Assembly (NCBI GenBank): GCA_947488625.1
Contig: CANKZR010000001.1
Location: 1,736,001-1,800,000 of the forward strand
Direction of reading: 5' to 3'
Length of the DNA: 64,000 nt
Source of the DNA: an uncultured Sphingomonadaceae bacterium
Lineage (GTDB): Bacteria; Pseudomonadota; Alphaproteobacteria; Sphingomonadales; Sphingomonadaceae
The translations under genes and the position numbers were made by a program. Of this stretch, positions 27,546 to 36,564 are shown one piece after another; position 1 is the first letter of the stretch, and each line of letters begins with the position of its first letter. The notes beneath the pieces were generated by a model. The model was not told where the DNA came from, did not search any database, and saw nothing but the letters and a program-made list of their open reading frames with translations.

Positions 27546-27764
27546 GTGAAAATCGCCGTGAACCTCGTTTGGGTGTGGATAGCCGCACTTACCCTGCTGA
27601 CATTTATCGCATTCGCCATTGTTGGCTTTGGCGGAACTGGTGCTTTCACGACAGACCCACCGCCCGATGAGCCAGCGTGGATAGGCATTATGTTGGCCAC
27701 TGCGTTATTCATCTTGCTTGAGTGGGGAGCATGGCTCGCACGGCGAAAGCTACTTATGATCTGA
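27546..27764 (+). CDS. Small membrane protein, hypothetical
   Basis: The 72-aa frame from GTG (KIAVNLVWVWIAALTLLT) predicts two transmembrane helices, VWIAALTLLTFIAFAIVGF and AWIGIMLATALFILLEWGAW, joined by a short loop TTDPPPDEP. There is no clear ribosome-binding site, and the frame stays open upstream, so the start is uncertain. A tiny ATG frame at 27497 in another register (MRRGSNPAAELYR) hints at a possible frameshift. No function is assigned. Confidence 0.45.
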   Translation: MKIAVNLVWVWIAALTLLTFIAFAIVGFGGTGAFTTDPPPDEPAWIGIMLATALFILLEWGAWLARRKLLMI

Positions 27765-27887
27765 GCGAGATACGCCTTCAACTGACGACCGCTTTCAACC
27801 TCAATCGCAAACGTCCCGCTCATTCGCGAACATCGCCATTAGCGGACAGGCTGATTCCCAGACCTTAATGCCCGTGCAGGCTGGCCA

Positions 27888-28679
27888 TCACCCGGCGGTC
27901 AGAAACTCCACCAGCGCCTTCACCTTTTTCTGCCGCCATTGCGGGCGCGGAGCGAGGAGCCAGTAGGCGCGGCGGCATTCCACAGGCTCGCCGATGGCTT
28001 CCAGTCGTCCCTGAGCCAAAGCCTCTGCCACCAGCGGCAGCGGCAGGGTGACGCGGCCAAGGCCTGCGAGGGCGGAGCTGAGAGCCTGCCCTGCGCTGCC
28101 CACGCTAAGCGCGGTCTTCTCGCCCGTTGGCGTTTCGAACGTGGGCCAGCTTATCCAGCCGTCGGGCGCGCCCGGTGCTGCCACGACCACGCGGTGCCCC
28201 GGTTCCAGCTGCACGCCTTCCAGTTCTCCCGGACCTTCCACCAGCCGCACGGCAAGGTCGAGATTGGCCTCGGTAAATTCGGCATCTTCGCTGGCCGCGA
28301 TCTGGAAGCGGATATCGGGATTGTCCCTGCGGAACCCCGCCAGGCGCGGCGCCAGCCACTGGGCGTAAAATTCACGCGGGGCGGCGATGGCATAGTTGGA
28401 GGAGGACTGGCCCGCCTGCATCGCCTGCACGCTTTCCTCGAAATGCAGGAAGCCTTCGCGCAAAGCGTCAAGGCCGGCCTCGGCCTCTCCGGTCAGCTCC
28501 AGCCCCTTCGACGTGCGGCGGAACAGGACCACGCCCAGCACGTCTTCCAGCGCGCGGATCTGCTGACCAACGGCAGCGGGCGTCACCGCCAGCTCGTCTG
28601 CCGCGCGCGTGAACGACAGGTGCCGCGCGGCGGCATCGAACACGCGCAGGGCGTTGAGGGGAAGGTGGGTGCGTTTCAT
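27888..28679 (-). CDS. LysR-family regulator, GcvA-like
   Basis: The 263-aa protein starts MKRTHLPLNALRVFDAAARH and has the LysR helix-turn-helix in LSFTRAADELAVTPAAVGQQ followed by IRALEDVLGVVLFRRTSKGL, the typical GcvA-branch sequence. The effector domain (about 92-263) is somewhat shorter than in most family members. An upstream ATG at 28727 adds 16 unconserved residues and is not used. It faces no divergent target within 100 nt, so its regulon cannot be inferred. apaG lies upstream on the same strand. Confidence 0.85.
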   Translation of the reverse strand: MKRTHLPLNALRVFDAAARHLSFTRAADELAVTPAAVGQQIRALEDVLGVVLFRRTSKGLELTGEAEAGLDALREGFLHFEESVQAMQAGQSSSNYAIAAPREFYAQWLAPRLAGFRRDNPDIRFQIAASEDAEFTEANLDLAVRLVEGPGELEGVQLEPGHRVVVAAPGAPDGWISWPTFETPTGEKTALSVGSAGQALSSALAGLGRVTLPLPLVAEALAQGRLEAIGEPVECRRAYWLLAPRPQWRQKKVKALVEFLTAG

Positions 28680-28766
28680 GGTTTTCGTCCGTCCCCAGCC
28701 TCTAGGAAAGGCGGAGCGTCGCGGCAAGCCGCTTTACCGGGCGCCCGAATTCCGGGCCCGGACCGA

Positions 28767-29183
28767 TCAGACCGAACTGTCTGCCGGTGCGGCAAGGGGG
28801 AAGTAGGGGATTGCCACTTCGAACTGCGAGCCATCGGCGTGGATAAAGGTGTAGTGCCCCTCCATCGCGCCCTGGTTGGTGGTGAGCTCGCAACCGGACA
28901 CGTAATCGTGCGTCTGCCCCGGTTTCAGCACAGGGGTTTCCCCCACGACGCCTTCACCGTCGACGATGTTCACCATCCCGTTCGAATCGGTGATGCGCCA
29001 GTGGCGGCTTTTCAGCTGGACGGTATCGTCCCGGCCGTTTTCCAGGCGGATATGATAGACCCAGAACCAGCGCCCTGCGCCTACGCGCGATTGCTCCGGC
29101 ATGAAGTTTACCGACACGCGCACGGTCACGCCCGCCGTGATGGCGGCATGCTGAAACAGTGATTGGATCGCGGCTTGAGTCAT
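28767..29183 (-). CDS. apaG: ApaG-domain protein
   Basis: ApaG is a small fibronectin-III-like fold protein linked in enterobacteria to cobalt and magnesium tolerance. The 138-aa product includes the VRVSVNFMPEQS and YHIRLENGRDDTVQLKSRHW strands, the DSNGMVNIVDGEGVVGETPV block and the highly conserved YVSGCELTTNQGAMEGHYTF. A TTG three codons upstream is an alternative start. It lies 69 nt downstream of metZ on the same strand. Confidence 0.93.
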   Translation of the reverse strand: MTQAAIQSLFQHAAITAGVTVRVSVNFMPEQSRVGAGRWFWVYHIRLENGRDDTVQLKSRHWRITDSNGMVNIVDGEGVVGETPVLKPGQTHDYVSGCELTTNQGAMEGHYTFIHADGSQFEVAIPYFPLAAPADSSV

Positions 29184-29252
29184 CTCTGCCAAGTTAGCGG
29201 TTTTGCAGACCGCTACAAGGGGACTAAAGCATCAGCCTGCCGCAAAAGGTTG

Positions 29253-30473
29253 CTAGACGCCCACCCGGTCCAGCGCCTGCGCAAGATCGTCGATCAGGTC
29301 TAGCGGGTCTTCCAGGCCGATATTGATGCGCAGCATGCCGTCCTCGATACCCGCCGCTGCACGTCCCTCTGCGCCCATATTGTGGTGCGTGGTGGTGGCC
29401 GGGTGGCAGATCAGCGATTTCGCATCACCGATATTGTTGGAAATGTCGATCAGTTCCAGCGCGTTGCAGATCGCCATGGCCTGTTCCTTGCCCGCGTCAC
29501 CGGTTCCGGGTGCAAAGAAAGCGAAGATCGGCCCTGCGGCCACCATCTGCTTTTGCGTCAGCGCATGCTGCGGGTGGCTGGGCAGACCGGGATGCAGCAC
29601 GCGAAGGCCGCGCTCTTCCAGGAATTGCGCGACCTGCAAGGCATTGGCGCTTTGTGCAGGCGCGCGCAGGGGCAGCGTTTCCAGCCCCTTCAGCACCACC
29701 CATGCGTTGAAGGGCGCGCAGATGGGGCCGGTGTTGCGCTGGAAGGGTGACAGTGTCTCTTCAATCCATTCGCGGCTGGAACACACCGCCCCTGCCATCA
29801 CGCGGCCCTGTCCGTCCATCAGCTTCGTCGCGGAATAGGCGACGATATCCGCGCCGAAATCCAGCGGGCGTTGCAGCACGGGGGTGGCAAAGGCGTTGTC
29901 CACCACAGTCTTGATGCCTTTGCTGCGCGCCAGACCGCAGACGAATTCCAGGTCCACCAGGTCCATCGTCGGGTTGGCGGGCGTTTCGAAGAAGAACGCC
30001 TTGGTGTTGTCCTGCACCGCGGCTTCCCACGCGGCATTGTCGGTGCCGTCGATCGCGGTGTGTGTGATGCCGAACCGGTTCAGCACGTTGTCGAGGATCC
30101 AGCGGCATGAGCCGAAGGCCGCGCGGCCGGCCACCACGTGATCGCCTGCGCTCAGCATGCACAATAACGAACTGGTCATAGCCGCCATGCCGCTCGCCTG
30201 CACCAGGCATGCCTCTGCCCCTTCCATAGCAGCGATACGCTGTTGCAGCATCTCCACCGTGGGGTTCTTGAAGCGGGAATATTGCATTCCCTGCGCCTCA
30301 CCCGCGAAACGCGCAGCCACTTCCTGCGCGGTATCGAAGGTATAGCCGCTGGTGAGGTAGAGCGCCTCGCTCGTCTCCCCGTGTTCGCTGCGCATGGTGC
30401 CCGCGCGCACGGCCTGTGTGGCAGGGCGCCATGTGGCGGTGACGGAAGGATCGGTGCCGGTGGTTTTCTTCAT
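29253..30473 (-). CDS. metZ: O-succinylhomoserine sulfhydrylase
   Basis: MetZ converts O-succinylhomoserine and sulfide to homocysteine in methionine synthesis. The 406-aa protein has the Cys/Met-metabolism PLP fold: the TSGYTFDTAQEVAARFAGEA and YSRFKNPTVEMLQQRIAAME N-terminal blocks, QASGMAAMTSSLL for cofactor stacking, and the PLP lysine in YSATKLMDGQGR. The C-terminal DLIDDLAQALD completes the family pattern. The start at 30473 (MKKTTGTDPSVTATWRPATQ) is preferred to an ATG 13 codons upstream. Confidence 0.93.
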   Translation of the reverse strand: MKKTTGTDPSVTATWRPATQAVRAGTMRSEHGETSEALYLTSGYTFDTAQEVAARFAGEAQGMQYSRFKNPTVEMLQQRIAAMEGAEACLVQASGMAAMTSSLLCMLSAGDHVVAGRAAFGSCRWILDNVLNRFGITHTAIDGTDNAAWEAAVQDNTKAFFFETPANPTMDLVDLEFVCGLARSKGIKTVVDNAFATPVLQRPLDFGADIVAYSATKLMDGQGRVMAGAVCSSREWIEETLSPFQRNTGPICAPFNAWVVLKGLETLPLRAPAQSANALQVAQFLEERGLRVLHPGLPSHPQHALTQKQMVAAGPIFAFFAPGTGDAGKEQAMAICNALELIDISNNIGDAKSLICHPATTTHHNMGAEGRAAAGIEDGMLRINIGLEDPLDLIDDLAQALDRVGV

Positions 30474-30518
30474 CGTGAGGCCGCGTTTAGGCAGGCCCTT
30501 GTGCATGGGCAAGCGCAG

Positions 30519-30785
30519 TCAGCCTGAACGCAGCCATTTCAGGGCGCCCGCTTCCATGCCCTTGAACTTGGGCCAGCCCTCTCGATTGTCGTCCAGCGGG
30601 GCCAGCAGGATCGGTGTATCGGCGGGCAACTGCCACTTGATGCGGTGATAGAGTTTCGAGCGCGTAAGGTCGGAGCGGATCAGCCACAGGTCGTTTGCCA
30701 GCACATGGGCATCGCCGTGAAAGTCAAAGCCGTCCGGCAGCCCGCCGGGAGAATCGAACCAGAGCAGGTAGAGCGCTTGAGCCAT
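30519..30785 (-). CDS. Conserved hypothetical protein
   Basis: The 88-aa protein starts MAQALYLLWFDSPGGLPDGF and contains RSDLTRSKLYHRIKWQLPAD and PLDDNREGWPKFKGMEAGAL. It is compact, soluble and slightly basic. I recognise no family. It lies upstream of metZ on the same strand and ends 45 nt before it, so it may be co-transcribed. Its start overlaps an upstream ATG of the divergent mannosyltransferase gene. Confidence 0.55.
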   Translation of the reverse strand: MAQALYLLWFDSPGGLPDGFDFHGDAHVLANDLWLIRSDLTRSKLYHRIKWQLPADTPILLAPLDDNREGWPKFKGMEAGALKWLRSG

Positions 30786-30864
30786 GACCAATCAAGCCAC
30801 CACGGCGCGGCGCGGTTCCATTCCCGATTGTCATGCGCTGTTTGCCTGCTATGCCCTCGGCCCG

Positions 30865-32175
30865 ATGACCGCCGTGCCAGACCACCCCCGCGACCCGTTC
30901 GGCTGGAACTGCGTTATCGCCATCGGCTTTTTCCTCGCCTGCCTCGTGCGGCTGGACACGCCTGCTTCTCCCTTCTTCGATGAAGTCCACTACCTGCCCG
31001 CCGCGCGGGCGGTGCTGGAACTGGAATGGGCTACCAACGTGGAACACCCACCGCTGGCCAAGCAGATCATTGCCCTGGGGATCGCCATCTTCGGAGACGA
31101 GCCGCTCGGCTGGCGGATCATGAGCGTGGTGTTCGGCACACTGGCGCTGTTTGCATCCATGCGGGCCATGTGGTTCGCCAGCCAGACGCGCGCCGCCAGC
31201 TTGCTGACGGGATTGTTCGTATCCACGAATTTCCTGCTGTTCGTGCATGCCCGGATCGCCATGCTTGACGGGTTCATGGTGGCCTTCCTGATGCTGGCCG
31301 CGTGGATGTTTGCAGCTGCCTTGCGCGAGAACGAGACCGCGCGCTGGCGCTTCGCCATCGCGGGCGTGGCGCTGGGCTGCGCCATGGCGGCCAAGTGGAA
31401 TGCCATCCCGCTGGCGGTGCTGCCGGGTCTCGCCTTCCTGGCAGCCCGGTGGGCAGCCGGTCGGCGGCGACTGGTGATGTCTGCACGCGGATGGCCCGTG
31501 GGCGGAATGACCTTGTGGGAGGCTGCAATCTGGCTGGGTGTGGTGCCGCTGCTGGTCTATGCCGCCACCTACTGGCCGTACCTGTTCTGGCAGGTGCGTT
31601 CGGGCGATCCGGGCGGGCTGATCGGCATTCACCAGCAGATGCTGGCGCTGCAAACGCAGGTGCCCGAAGCCCACCCCTATCAGAGCCAGTGGTGGGACTG
31701 GACCATCAATCGCCGCGCGATCTGGTATCTTTACGAGGTGGTGGACGGCGCGCAGCGCGGCGTCATGCTGATCGGCAACCCGGTAACGATGCTGGCAGGC
31801 ATCGTGGCGCTAGGCTGGTGTGCGTGGACCGGCTGGCTCAGCCGGAATGGAACGAATACGGGCGACGGCGTGGGCGCAGTAAGCTGGGACAGGATTGCGG
31901 TGGCGGCGGTATTCGTCGTCAGCCTTGCGCTGTGGATCGTGGCGCCGAAGGCCGTGCAATTCTACTTCCACTATTTCCTTCCCGCCATGGCGCTGAGCGC
32001 GGCGCTGGCGCTGGGCGTGGAGAATTTGTACCTGCGCGGCAACAGGGCGGTAGCATGGCTGATCGGCCTGGGTGCGCTGGGATGCTTTGCCTACTGGTTC
32101 CCCATCCTGACGGCCGCCCCGCTGGACGATCCGCAGGATTTCCTCAAATGGGCATGGACCGATGGCTGGCGCTAG
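30865..32175 (+). CDS. Dolichyl-phosphate-mannose-protein mannosyltransferase-like (GT39)
   Basis: The 436-aa integral membrane protein has the GT39/PMT hallmark acidic motif in the first periplasmic loop (SPFFDEVHYLPAARAVLELE, then WATNVEHPPLAK), with about ten hydrophobic helices and a second conserved block SQWWDWTINRRAIWYLYEV. Family members transfer mannose from a polyprenyl-phosphate carrier to Ser/Thr of exported proteins. An upstream ATG at 30784 would overlap the divergent gene, so 30865 is preferred. A GT2-GtrA protein that could make the lipid-linked donor is encoded 500 nt downstream. Confidence 0.8.
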   Translation: MTAVPDHPRDPFGWNCVIAIGFFLACLVRLDTPASPFFDEVHYLPAARAVLELEWATNVEHPPLAKQIIALGIAIFGDEPLGWRIMSVVFGTLALFASMRAMWFASQTRAASLLTGLFVSTNFLLFVHARIAMLDGFMVAFLMLAAWMFAAALRENETARWRFAIAGVALGCAMAAKWNAIPLAVLPGLAFLAARWAAGRRRLVMSARGWPVGGMTLWEAAIWLGVVPLLVYAATYWPYLFWQVRSGDPGGLIGIHQQMLALQTQVPEAHPYQSQWWDWTINRRAIWYLYEVVDGAQRGVMLIGNPVTMLAGIVALGWCAWTGWLSRNGTNTGDGVGAVSWDRIAVAAVFVVSLALWIVAPKAVQFYFHYFLPAMALSAALALGVENLYLRGNRAVAWLIGLGALGCFAYWFPILTAAPLDDPQDFLKWAWTDGWR

Positions 32176-32456
32176 GCGTGGTGCCGGCGACGCTCTTCCA
32201 GATCGAGAATCTCGATGGTGCTGTTTTCCGCCGCATCGATGGTAACCGATTTCGCGTTATCGAGTGAGTCGAGGTCTGCAAATGCCTGCTCAATCGCCGC
32301 ACGCTTATCGAGGATCAACCGCGCCACGCCTTCTGTCAGGCCGCCCTCTTCGCCCACGCGCCCAAGGGCGCCAGCGATGTCGCCGATAACCGCGCTGGTC
32401 GCGCTCATGTGAAGTCCGCCGCGATTGTCGAGAAATGCTTTGACTGACTTTGCCAT
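32172..32456 (-). CDS. Hypothetical protein
   Basis: The 94-aa protein starts MAKSVKAFLDNRGGLHMSAT and is predicted to be mostly helical (AVIGDIAGALGRVGEEGGLT, ARLILDKRAAIEQAFADLDS). It ends with a basic/His tail EERRRHHA. No family is recognised. It overlaps the mannosyltransferase stop by 4 nt on the opposite strand. A sensible ribosome-binding site (AGGAAGGA) precedes the start. Confidence 0.55.
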   Translation of the reverse strand: MAKSVKAFLDNRGGLHMSATSAVIGDIAGALGRVGEEGGLTEGVARLILDKRAAIEQAFADLDSLDNAKSVTIDAAENSTIEILDLEERRRHHA

Positions 32457-32677
32457 TGCTCGAGTCCTTCCTGTTGCCCCCTAAAATATACAGCGCATTC
32501 GGATTTCGGGCAAGCGGGCGAACGACTATGGTTAATCGAACAGCTTGCGAAAACTTCGGTGAAATACTTTCTGCATCTGTTTCCCAAGATAAGCGATTAG
32601 TAACACTGGCATGAACTTTACTTGTCAGGCTACAACCCGGAAAGTGCAGCGATCGGCAACGAAGTGGCAGCGCTCGC

Positions 32678-33844
32678 CTAGCGGAAGCGGCCCCAAACGA
32701 ACTTGCTGGACAGTGCGTAATTCCATACCGAGGCCAATACGATGCCCGCCATTGCGGCCAGCCACCACACCACGCCGTTTGCCTGCAGCATCGCCGCCGC
32801 CGCGACATTCGCAAAGGCACCCACGGCGCAGGTGGCGCAGAATTTCAGCCAACCGAAAAATACGTCCCTCGCGCCCGATAGCTTGCTGTCGCGGTAGGTA
32901 AGCAGGTTGTTCAGCCAGAAGTTGAACGTCATCGCCACCATCGTCGCCACGGCCTGCCCCAGCGCAAAACTGCTGCCGAAGGCGAGGTAGACGAGGCTGA
33001 GAACCGCCATGTGCACGAATACACCCAGCCCGCCGACCGTGCCGAAGAGGGCAAAGCGCGTGGGAATGATGCGGCCAAGGTAGCGATCGTAGATGCCGGC
33101 GACGAAATCCAGCGCAACGCCATGGTCCAGCTTGCTTTCGCCCGAGAGGCGTTCGGCAAATTTCAACGGGAATTCCTTTACGCGTAGCTGCGGGCGAGCG
33201 GTGGAGAGGATATCCAGCATGATCTTGAAACCGATGCCGGACAGATCCTGCGCTTGCCTGCGCAATTGATCGGTCCGCAACAGGAAGAACCCGCTCATCG
33301 CGTCGGACAGTTCGGTACCGGTCAGCTTGCGCGCCAGCGCATTGGCGATACGGCTGCCCGTTTCGCGGCCCTTGCTGGAAAGGCCATCGGCGTTGCCCCC
33401 CACGGCAAAGCGGCTGGCGTATGCAAGATCGTATTCCCCCGATTTCACCGCTGCCAGCATATCGTTCAGCAAGGCGGGGTCGTGCTGGTGGTCGGCATCC
33501 ATTACCGCAACAAAGGGTGCAGCGGTGGCACACATGCCTTCGATCGCGGCGCTGGCAAGGCCGCGGCGACCGATGCGCTGGATCACGCGGATGCGGCTGT
33601 CGCTCTGGCCGATACGGCGCGCTTCCTCGGCGGTGCCATCGTGCGAGTTGTCATCGACGAAAACGGCTTCCCAGCCTGACGGGCCAAGCGCCTTTTCCAG
33701 CCGCTCCACCATCGGTGCGATATTGCCGCGCTCGTTCAGCGTGGGCAGCACCACGGCCAGTTCCAGCGGGCGAGCGCTTTGCGCGCGGGCCAAGGCGCTG
33801 GCGCTTGCGATCTGCTGCTGGAATTGCTCGGTCACCATATCCAT
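32678..33844 (-). CDS. Polyprenyl-phosphate glycosyltransferase fused to GtrA domain
   Basis: The N-terminal 230 residues are a GT-A fold GT2 enzyme like dolichol-phosphate mannose synthase. It has VVLPTLNERGNI (31-42), FVDDNSHDGT (62-71), MDADHQHDP (115-123, with the DxD-type motif) and DAMSGFFLLR. From about residue 258 a GtrA-type four-helix membrane domain follows (TRFALFGTVGGLGVFVHMAV to NYALSSKFVWGRFR). The enzyme would charge polyprenyl phosphate with a sugar in the inner membrane. Together with the nearby GT39 protein it suggests lipid-linked sugar transfer to exported proteins. Confidence 0.87.
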   Translation of the reverse strand: MDMVTEQFQQQIASASALARAQSARPLELAVVLPTLNERGNIAPMVERLEKALGPSGWEAVFVDDNSHDGTAEEARRIGQSDSRIRVIQRIGRRGLASAAIEGMCATAAPFVAVMDADHQHDPALLNDMLAAVKSGEYDLAYASRFAVGGNADGLSSKGRETGSRIANALARKLTGTELSDAMSGFFLLRTDQLRRQAQDLSGIGFKIMLDILSTARPQLRVKEFPLKFAERLSGESKLDHGVALDFVAGIYDRYLGRIIPTRFALFGTVGGLGVFVHMAVLSLVYLAFGSSFALGQAVATMVAMTFNFWLNNLLTYRDSKLSGARDVFFGWLKFCATCAVGAFANVAAAAMLQANGVVWWLAAMAGIVLASVWNYALSSKFVWGRFR

Positions 33845-33909
33845 GTGCCCGCGTTACGCGCAATTGTTAACCATAAGGTTACCAGCGCGCCGATTTGTTG
33901 AGCGACGAG

Positions 33910-34968
33910 TTACATCCGCGCCAGCACCGCGTCGCCGATTTCCACCGTTCCCGCATTGCCGCCAAGATCGCCGCCCAGTACGCCATCCTCCAGCGCCTTT
34001 GCTACGGCCCTCTCGATCCGCACGGCATCATTCTCGCGCCCCAGCGAATGGCGTAGCAGCATGGCAAGGCTGAGGATCATCGCCATCGGATTGGCCTTGC
34101 CCTGCCCTGCAATATCGGGAGCAGAGCCGTGGATCGGTTCATACATGCCAAAGGTGCCGAAATCCGTCTGCCGTTCGCCCAGTGCGGCGCTGGCGAGCAG
34201 GCCGATGGAACCGACGCACATGCTGGCCTGGTCCGACAGGATGTCGCCGAACAGGTTGCCGGTTACGACAACGTCGAACTGGCCGGGGTCCTTCACCATC
34301 TGCATGGCGGCATTGTCGATATACATGTGGGTCAATTCCACATCGGGGTAGTCGGACGCGGTTTCGACCACCACGTCGCGCCACAGCTGGCTTGTTTCCA
34401 GCACGTTGGCCTTGTCCACGCTGCACAGCATGCCCTTGCGCCCTTGCGCGGCGCGGAAGGCGACGTGGGCGATGCGGCGCACCTCGTCCTCTGCGTAGGA
34501 CATGACATCGTAGCCCTGCCGCCGTCCGTCATCCAGCGTGCGCATGGCCTTCTCGCCGAAATAGACATCGCCGTTCAGCTCACGCACGATCAGCACGTCG
34601 ATCTGTCGCGCGATTTCCGGGCGCAGGGCAGACATGTTCTCCAGCCCGGCGAACATCTTGGCGGGACGCAGGTTGGCAAACAGGCCGAGGTTGGAGCGCA
34701 GGCCAAGGATCGCCTGCTCCGGTCGCAGGTGGCGTTCCAGGTTGTCGCATTCCGGATCGCCCACCGCGCCGAACAACACGCCATCGGCCGCGCGCGCCAT
34801 CTCCAGCGTTTCTTCGGGTAGGGGATGGCCGTGGCGGCGATAGGCCGCGCCGCCTACGTCGCCTTCCCACACCACCAGGCCGGGCAGGTTCAATGCATCG
34901 AGAACGCGCCGCGCCTGATCCATGATTTCAGGGCCGATACCGTCACCGGCGAAGAGAGCTATTTTCAT
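33910..34968 (-). CDS. leuB: 3-isopropylmalate dehydrogenase
   Basis: LeuB oxidatively decarboxylates 3-isopropylmalate in leucine synthesis. The 352-aa protein starts [20 protein letters not shown]. It has the substrate and metal-site motifs [15 protein letters not shown], the [20 protein letters not shown] helix, and [20 protein letters not shown] with the metal-ligand aspartates, followed by [20 protein letters not shown]. It starts 1 nt after the recO stop, so the two are probably co-transcribed. Confidence 0.96.
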   Translation of the reverse strand: MKIALFAGDGIGPEIMDQARRVLDALNLPGLVVWEGDVGGAAYRRHGHPLPEETLEMARAADGVLFGAVGDPECDNLERHLRPEQAILGLRSNLGLFANLRPAKMFAGLENMSALRPEIARQIDVLIVRELNGDVYFGEKAMRTLDDGRRQGYDVMSYAEDEVRRIAHVAFRAAQGRKGMLCSVDKANVLETSQLWRDVVVETASDYPDVELTHMYIDNAAMQMVKDPGQFDVVVTGNLFGDILSDQASMCVGSIGLLASAALGERQTDFGTFGMYEPIHGSAPDIAGQGKANPMAMILSLAMLLRHSLGRENDAVRIERAVAKALEDGVLGGDLGGNAGTVEIGDAVLARM

Positions 34969-34969
34969 G

Positions 34970-35569
34970 TCAGGCTATCCGTCCAAGCATTTCCCGCAGT
35001 CGATTGCGCGCTGCCATAACGTCTCCGCGCCGGTCGGCAAGCAGGTAGTGATCGAGCGCGGGGCCAAGCGCATCCATCGCTTCCAGCACCTGGCGCAAGT
35101 CGCCTTCCGGGCGCGCGCCGGCGCCGCCGTAGCCCAGTTCGCGCAGCAGCAGCACTTCGTATCCCACCAGCGCGCTGGCCCAGCCGCGTGCGCTGGGTGC
35201 GTGACAGATGGCGGAAAGCGTGCCTTCCAGCGCGCTGTAAAGCGAGGGATAAGGCTCCCGCTCCGGCAGGGCGCTGGCAGTGAGCGCAGTGACCCACCCG
35301 ATGGCTGCGGCAGGCAGCGGCTCGGCCAGCCATGGCCCGCGGCTCTCGCTCAGTTCCACCTTGGCGAAGGGAAGCTGGCTTTCCGACCGGGCAGAGAGCT
35401 GCAGGTCCACAAGGTTGCCGGGGATCACGACCGGCCGCAGATTGCGCCCGCGCCCACCGGCGACGTAACCGGCAACGATGCCGTACTGCTCGGTCAGGAA
35501 GCGCGCGACGACTGCCGTTTCGCCATGCTGGCGGGCGGAAATGAGAATTGCGGGGGCGCGAACGTGCAT
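34970..35569 (-). CDS. recO: DNA repair protein RecO
   Basis: RecO works with RecR to load RecA at gaps. The 199-aa protein has the N-terminal OB-fold ([20 protein letters not shown], then [16 protein letters not shown]) and the helical core ([17 protein letters not shown]). It is shorter than the usual 230-250 aa, and the central cysteine zinc-binding motif seen in many RecO proteins is absent. It lies upstream of leuB. Confidence 0.85.
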   Translation of the reverse strand: MHVRAPAILISARQHGETAVVARFLTEQYGIVAGYVAGGRGRNLRPVVIPGNLVDLQLSARSESQLPFAKVELSESRGPWLAEPLPAAAIGWVTALTASALPEREPYPSLYSALEGTLSAICHAPSARGWASALVGYEVLLLRELGYGGAGARPEGDLRQVLEAMDALGPALDHYLLADRRGDVMAARNRLREMLGRIA

Positions 35570-35618
35570 GCCTTGTTAGCTAGCGGGTGGTATCGTAGGC
35601 GCAAGCTTGTGAGGTGAT

Positions 35619-36251
35619 ATGGCGGAAGACGATTGGTATCGCGGCGCGGACTGGGACAGGCCAGCACAAGAGCTTTTCCGAAAGAAGCTGGCGCGTGCGC
35701 GAGAGCACAAATGGTTCTACGTGCGTGTAAAAGCTTCCGCGATCTCGAACCAGCACCCTGACGAGGCGCTGGCGCTCTACCAGGAATATCTCGATGCCGG
35801 TGTCGAGGGCGCAAATGACATTCACTACAAAATTGCGCTGGTTCACTTCACGCAAGGGCGTGGAGACAAACTTTTCAAGCATCTGGATATGGCGATGGGC
35901 GACGAGGGAATGGGTCTTGGCGCCGTCGGCGTGATGGAGAACGCCTTCCTTTCAGCCCTGCTGGGCCGCGAAGATCGGTACGAACGCGCGATTGCCCTCT
36001 TCGAACCCTGGGACCAGGCGGCACGGCAGCAAGTGGGTCGCGACTTTGTCCGCAGCTTTGCCGGGGCCTATGGTTCGGCCATCATCTTCGATCACCTTGG
36101 CCGTGATGAAGACGCGCGGGAGGCGGCGCTGATCGCACTCGAATGGACACGAAAGGAAGCCGGGCCACTGCCGGGCCATCCGAACATCGGATTGCCGCCG
36201 CAACTGCCCGAGGGATGGCTTGCACGATTGCACCGCATTGCGAAGCAGTGA
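35619..36251 (+). CDS. Hypothetical helical-repeat protein
   Basis: The 210-aa soluble protein begins MAEDDWYRGADWDRPAQELF. It consists of helix pairs resembling tetratricopeptide repeats (ISNQHPDEALALYQEYLDAG, NDIHYKIALVHFTQGRGDKL, RYERAIALFEPWDQ, GRDEDAREAALIALEWTRKE). There is no signal peptide and no catalytic motif. It is divergent from recO, separated by 49 nt, with GAGGTGAT as the ribosome-binding site. Function is not inferable. Confidence 0.65.
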   Translation: MAEDDWYRGADWDRPAQELFRKKLARAREHKWFYVRVKASAISNQHPDEALALYQEYLDAGVEGANDIHYKIALVHFTQGRGDKLFKHLDMAMGDEGMGLGAVGVMENAFLSALLGREDRYERAIALFEPWDQAARQQVGRDFVRSFAGAYGSAIIFDHLGRDEDAREAALIALEWTRKEAGPLPGHPNIGLPPQLPEGWLARLHRIAKQ

Positions 36252-36281
36252 TTAAATGATACGCAGGAGCGAATAAGCTCC

Positions 36282-36527
36282 TTACTTGCTCTTCGCTTCG
36301 AGAGCGGCGAGGCGGGCTTCCAGAATGTCCACCTTCTCGCGGGCAAGAGCGGCCATGTCCTTCACCGCATCAAATTCCTCGCGGCTGACGAAATCGAGGC
36401 CGCCCATGGCCTCCTTCATCTTTTCGCGCGCGCCATCGCGGGCCTCGCGGCTCATCCCGGCAAAGGTGCCTGCGGCACTGTTGGCGAGTTTGACGAAGTC
36501 GGCGATGATCGGGTTCTGGCTCTGCAT
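36282..36527 (-). CDS. ubiK: Accessory factor UbiK family (BMFP) protein
   Basis: The 81-aa protein, MQSQNPIIADFVKLANSAAG onward, has the family pattern: a short N-terminal amphipathic helix, the MGGLDFVSREEFDAVKDMAA block, and a C-terminal coiled coil AREKVDILEARLAALEAKSK. UbiK assists the Ubi complex in aerobic ubiquinone synthesis in enterobacteria. An ATG 29 codons upstream lies inside tspO and is rejected. Confidence 0.85.
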   Translation of the reverse strand: MQSQNPIIADFVKLANSAAGTFAGMSREARDGAREKMKEAMGGLDFVSREEFDAVKDMAALAREKVDILEARLAALEAKSK

Positions 36528-36564
36528 GGGATATAATGTGGTGAAGACGGCGCGCCTTGGCAAC

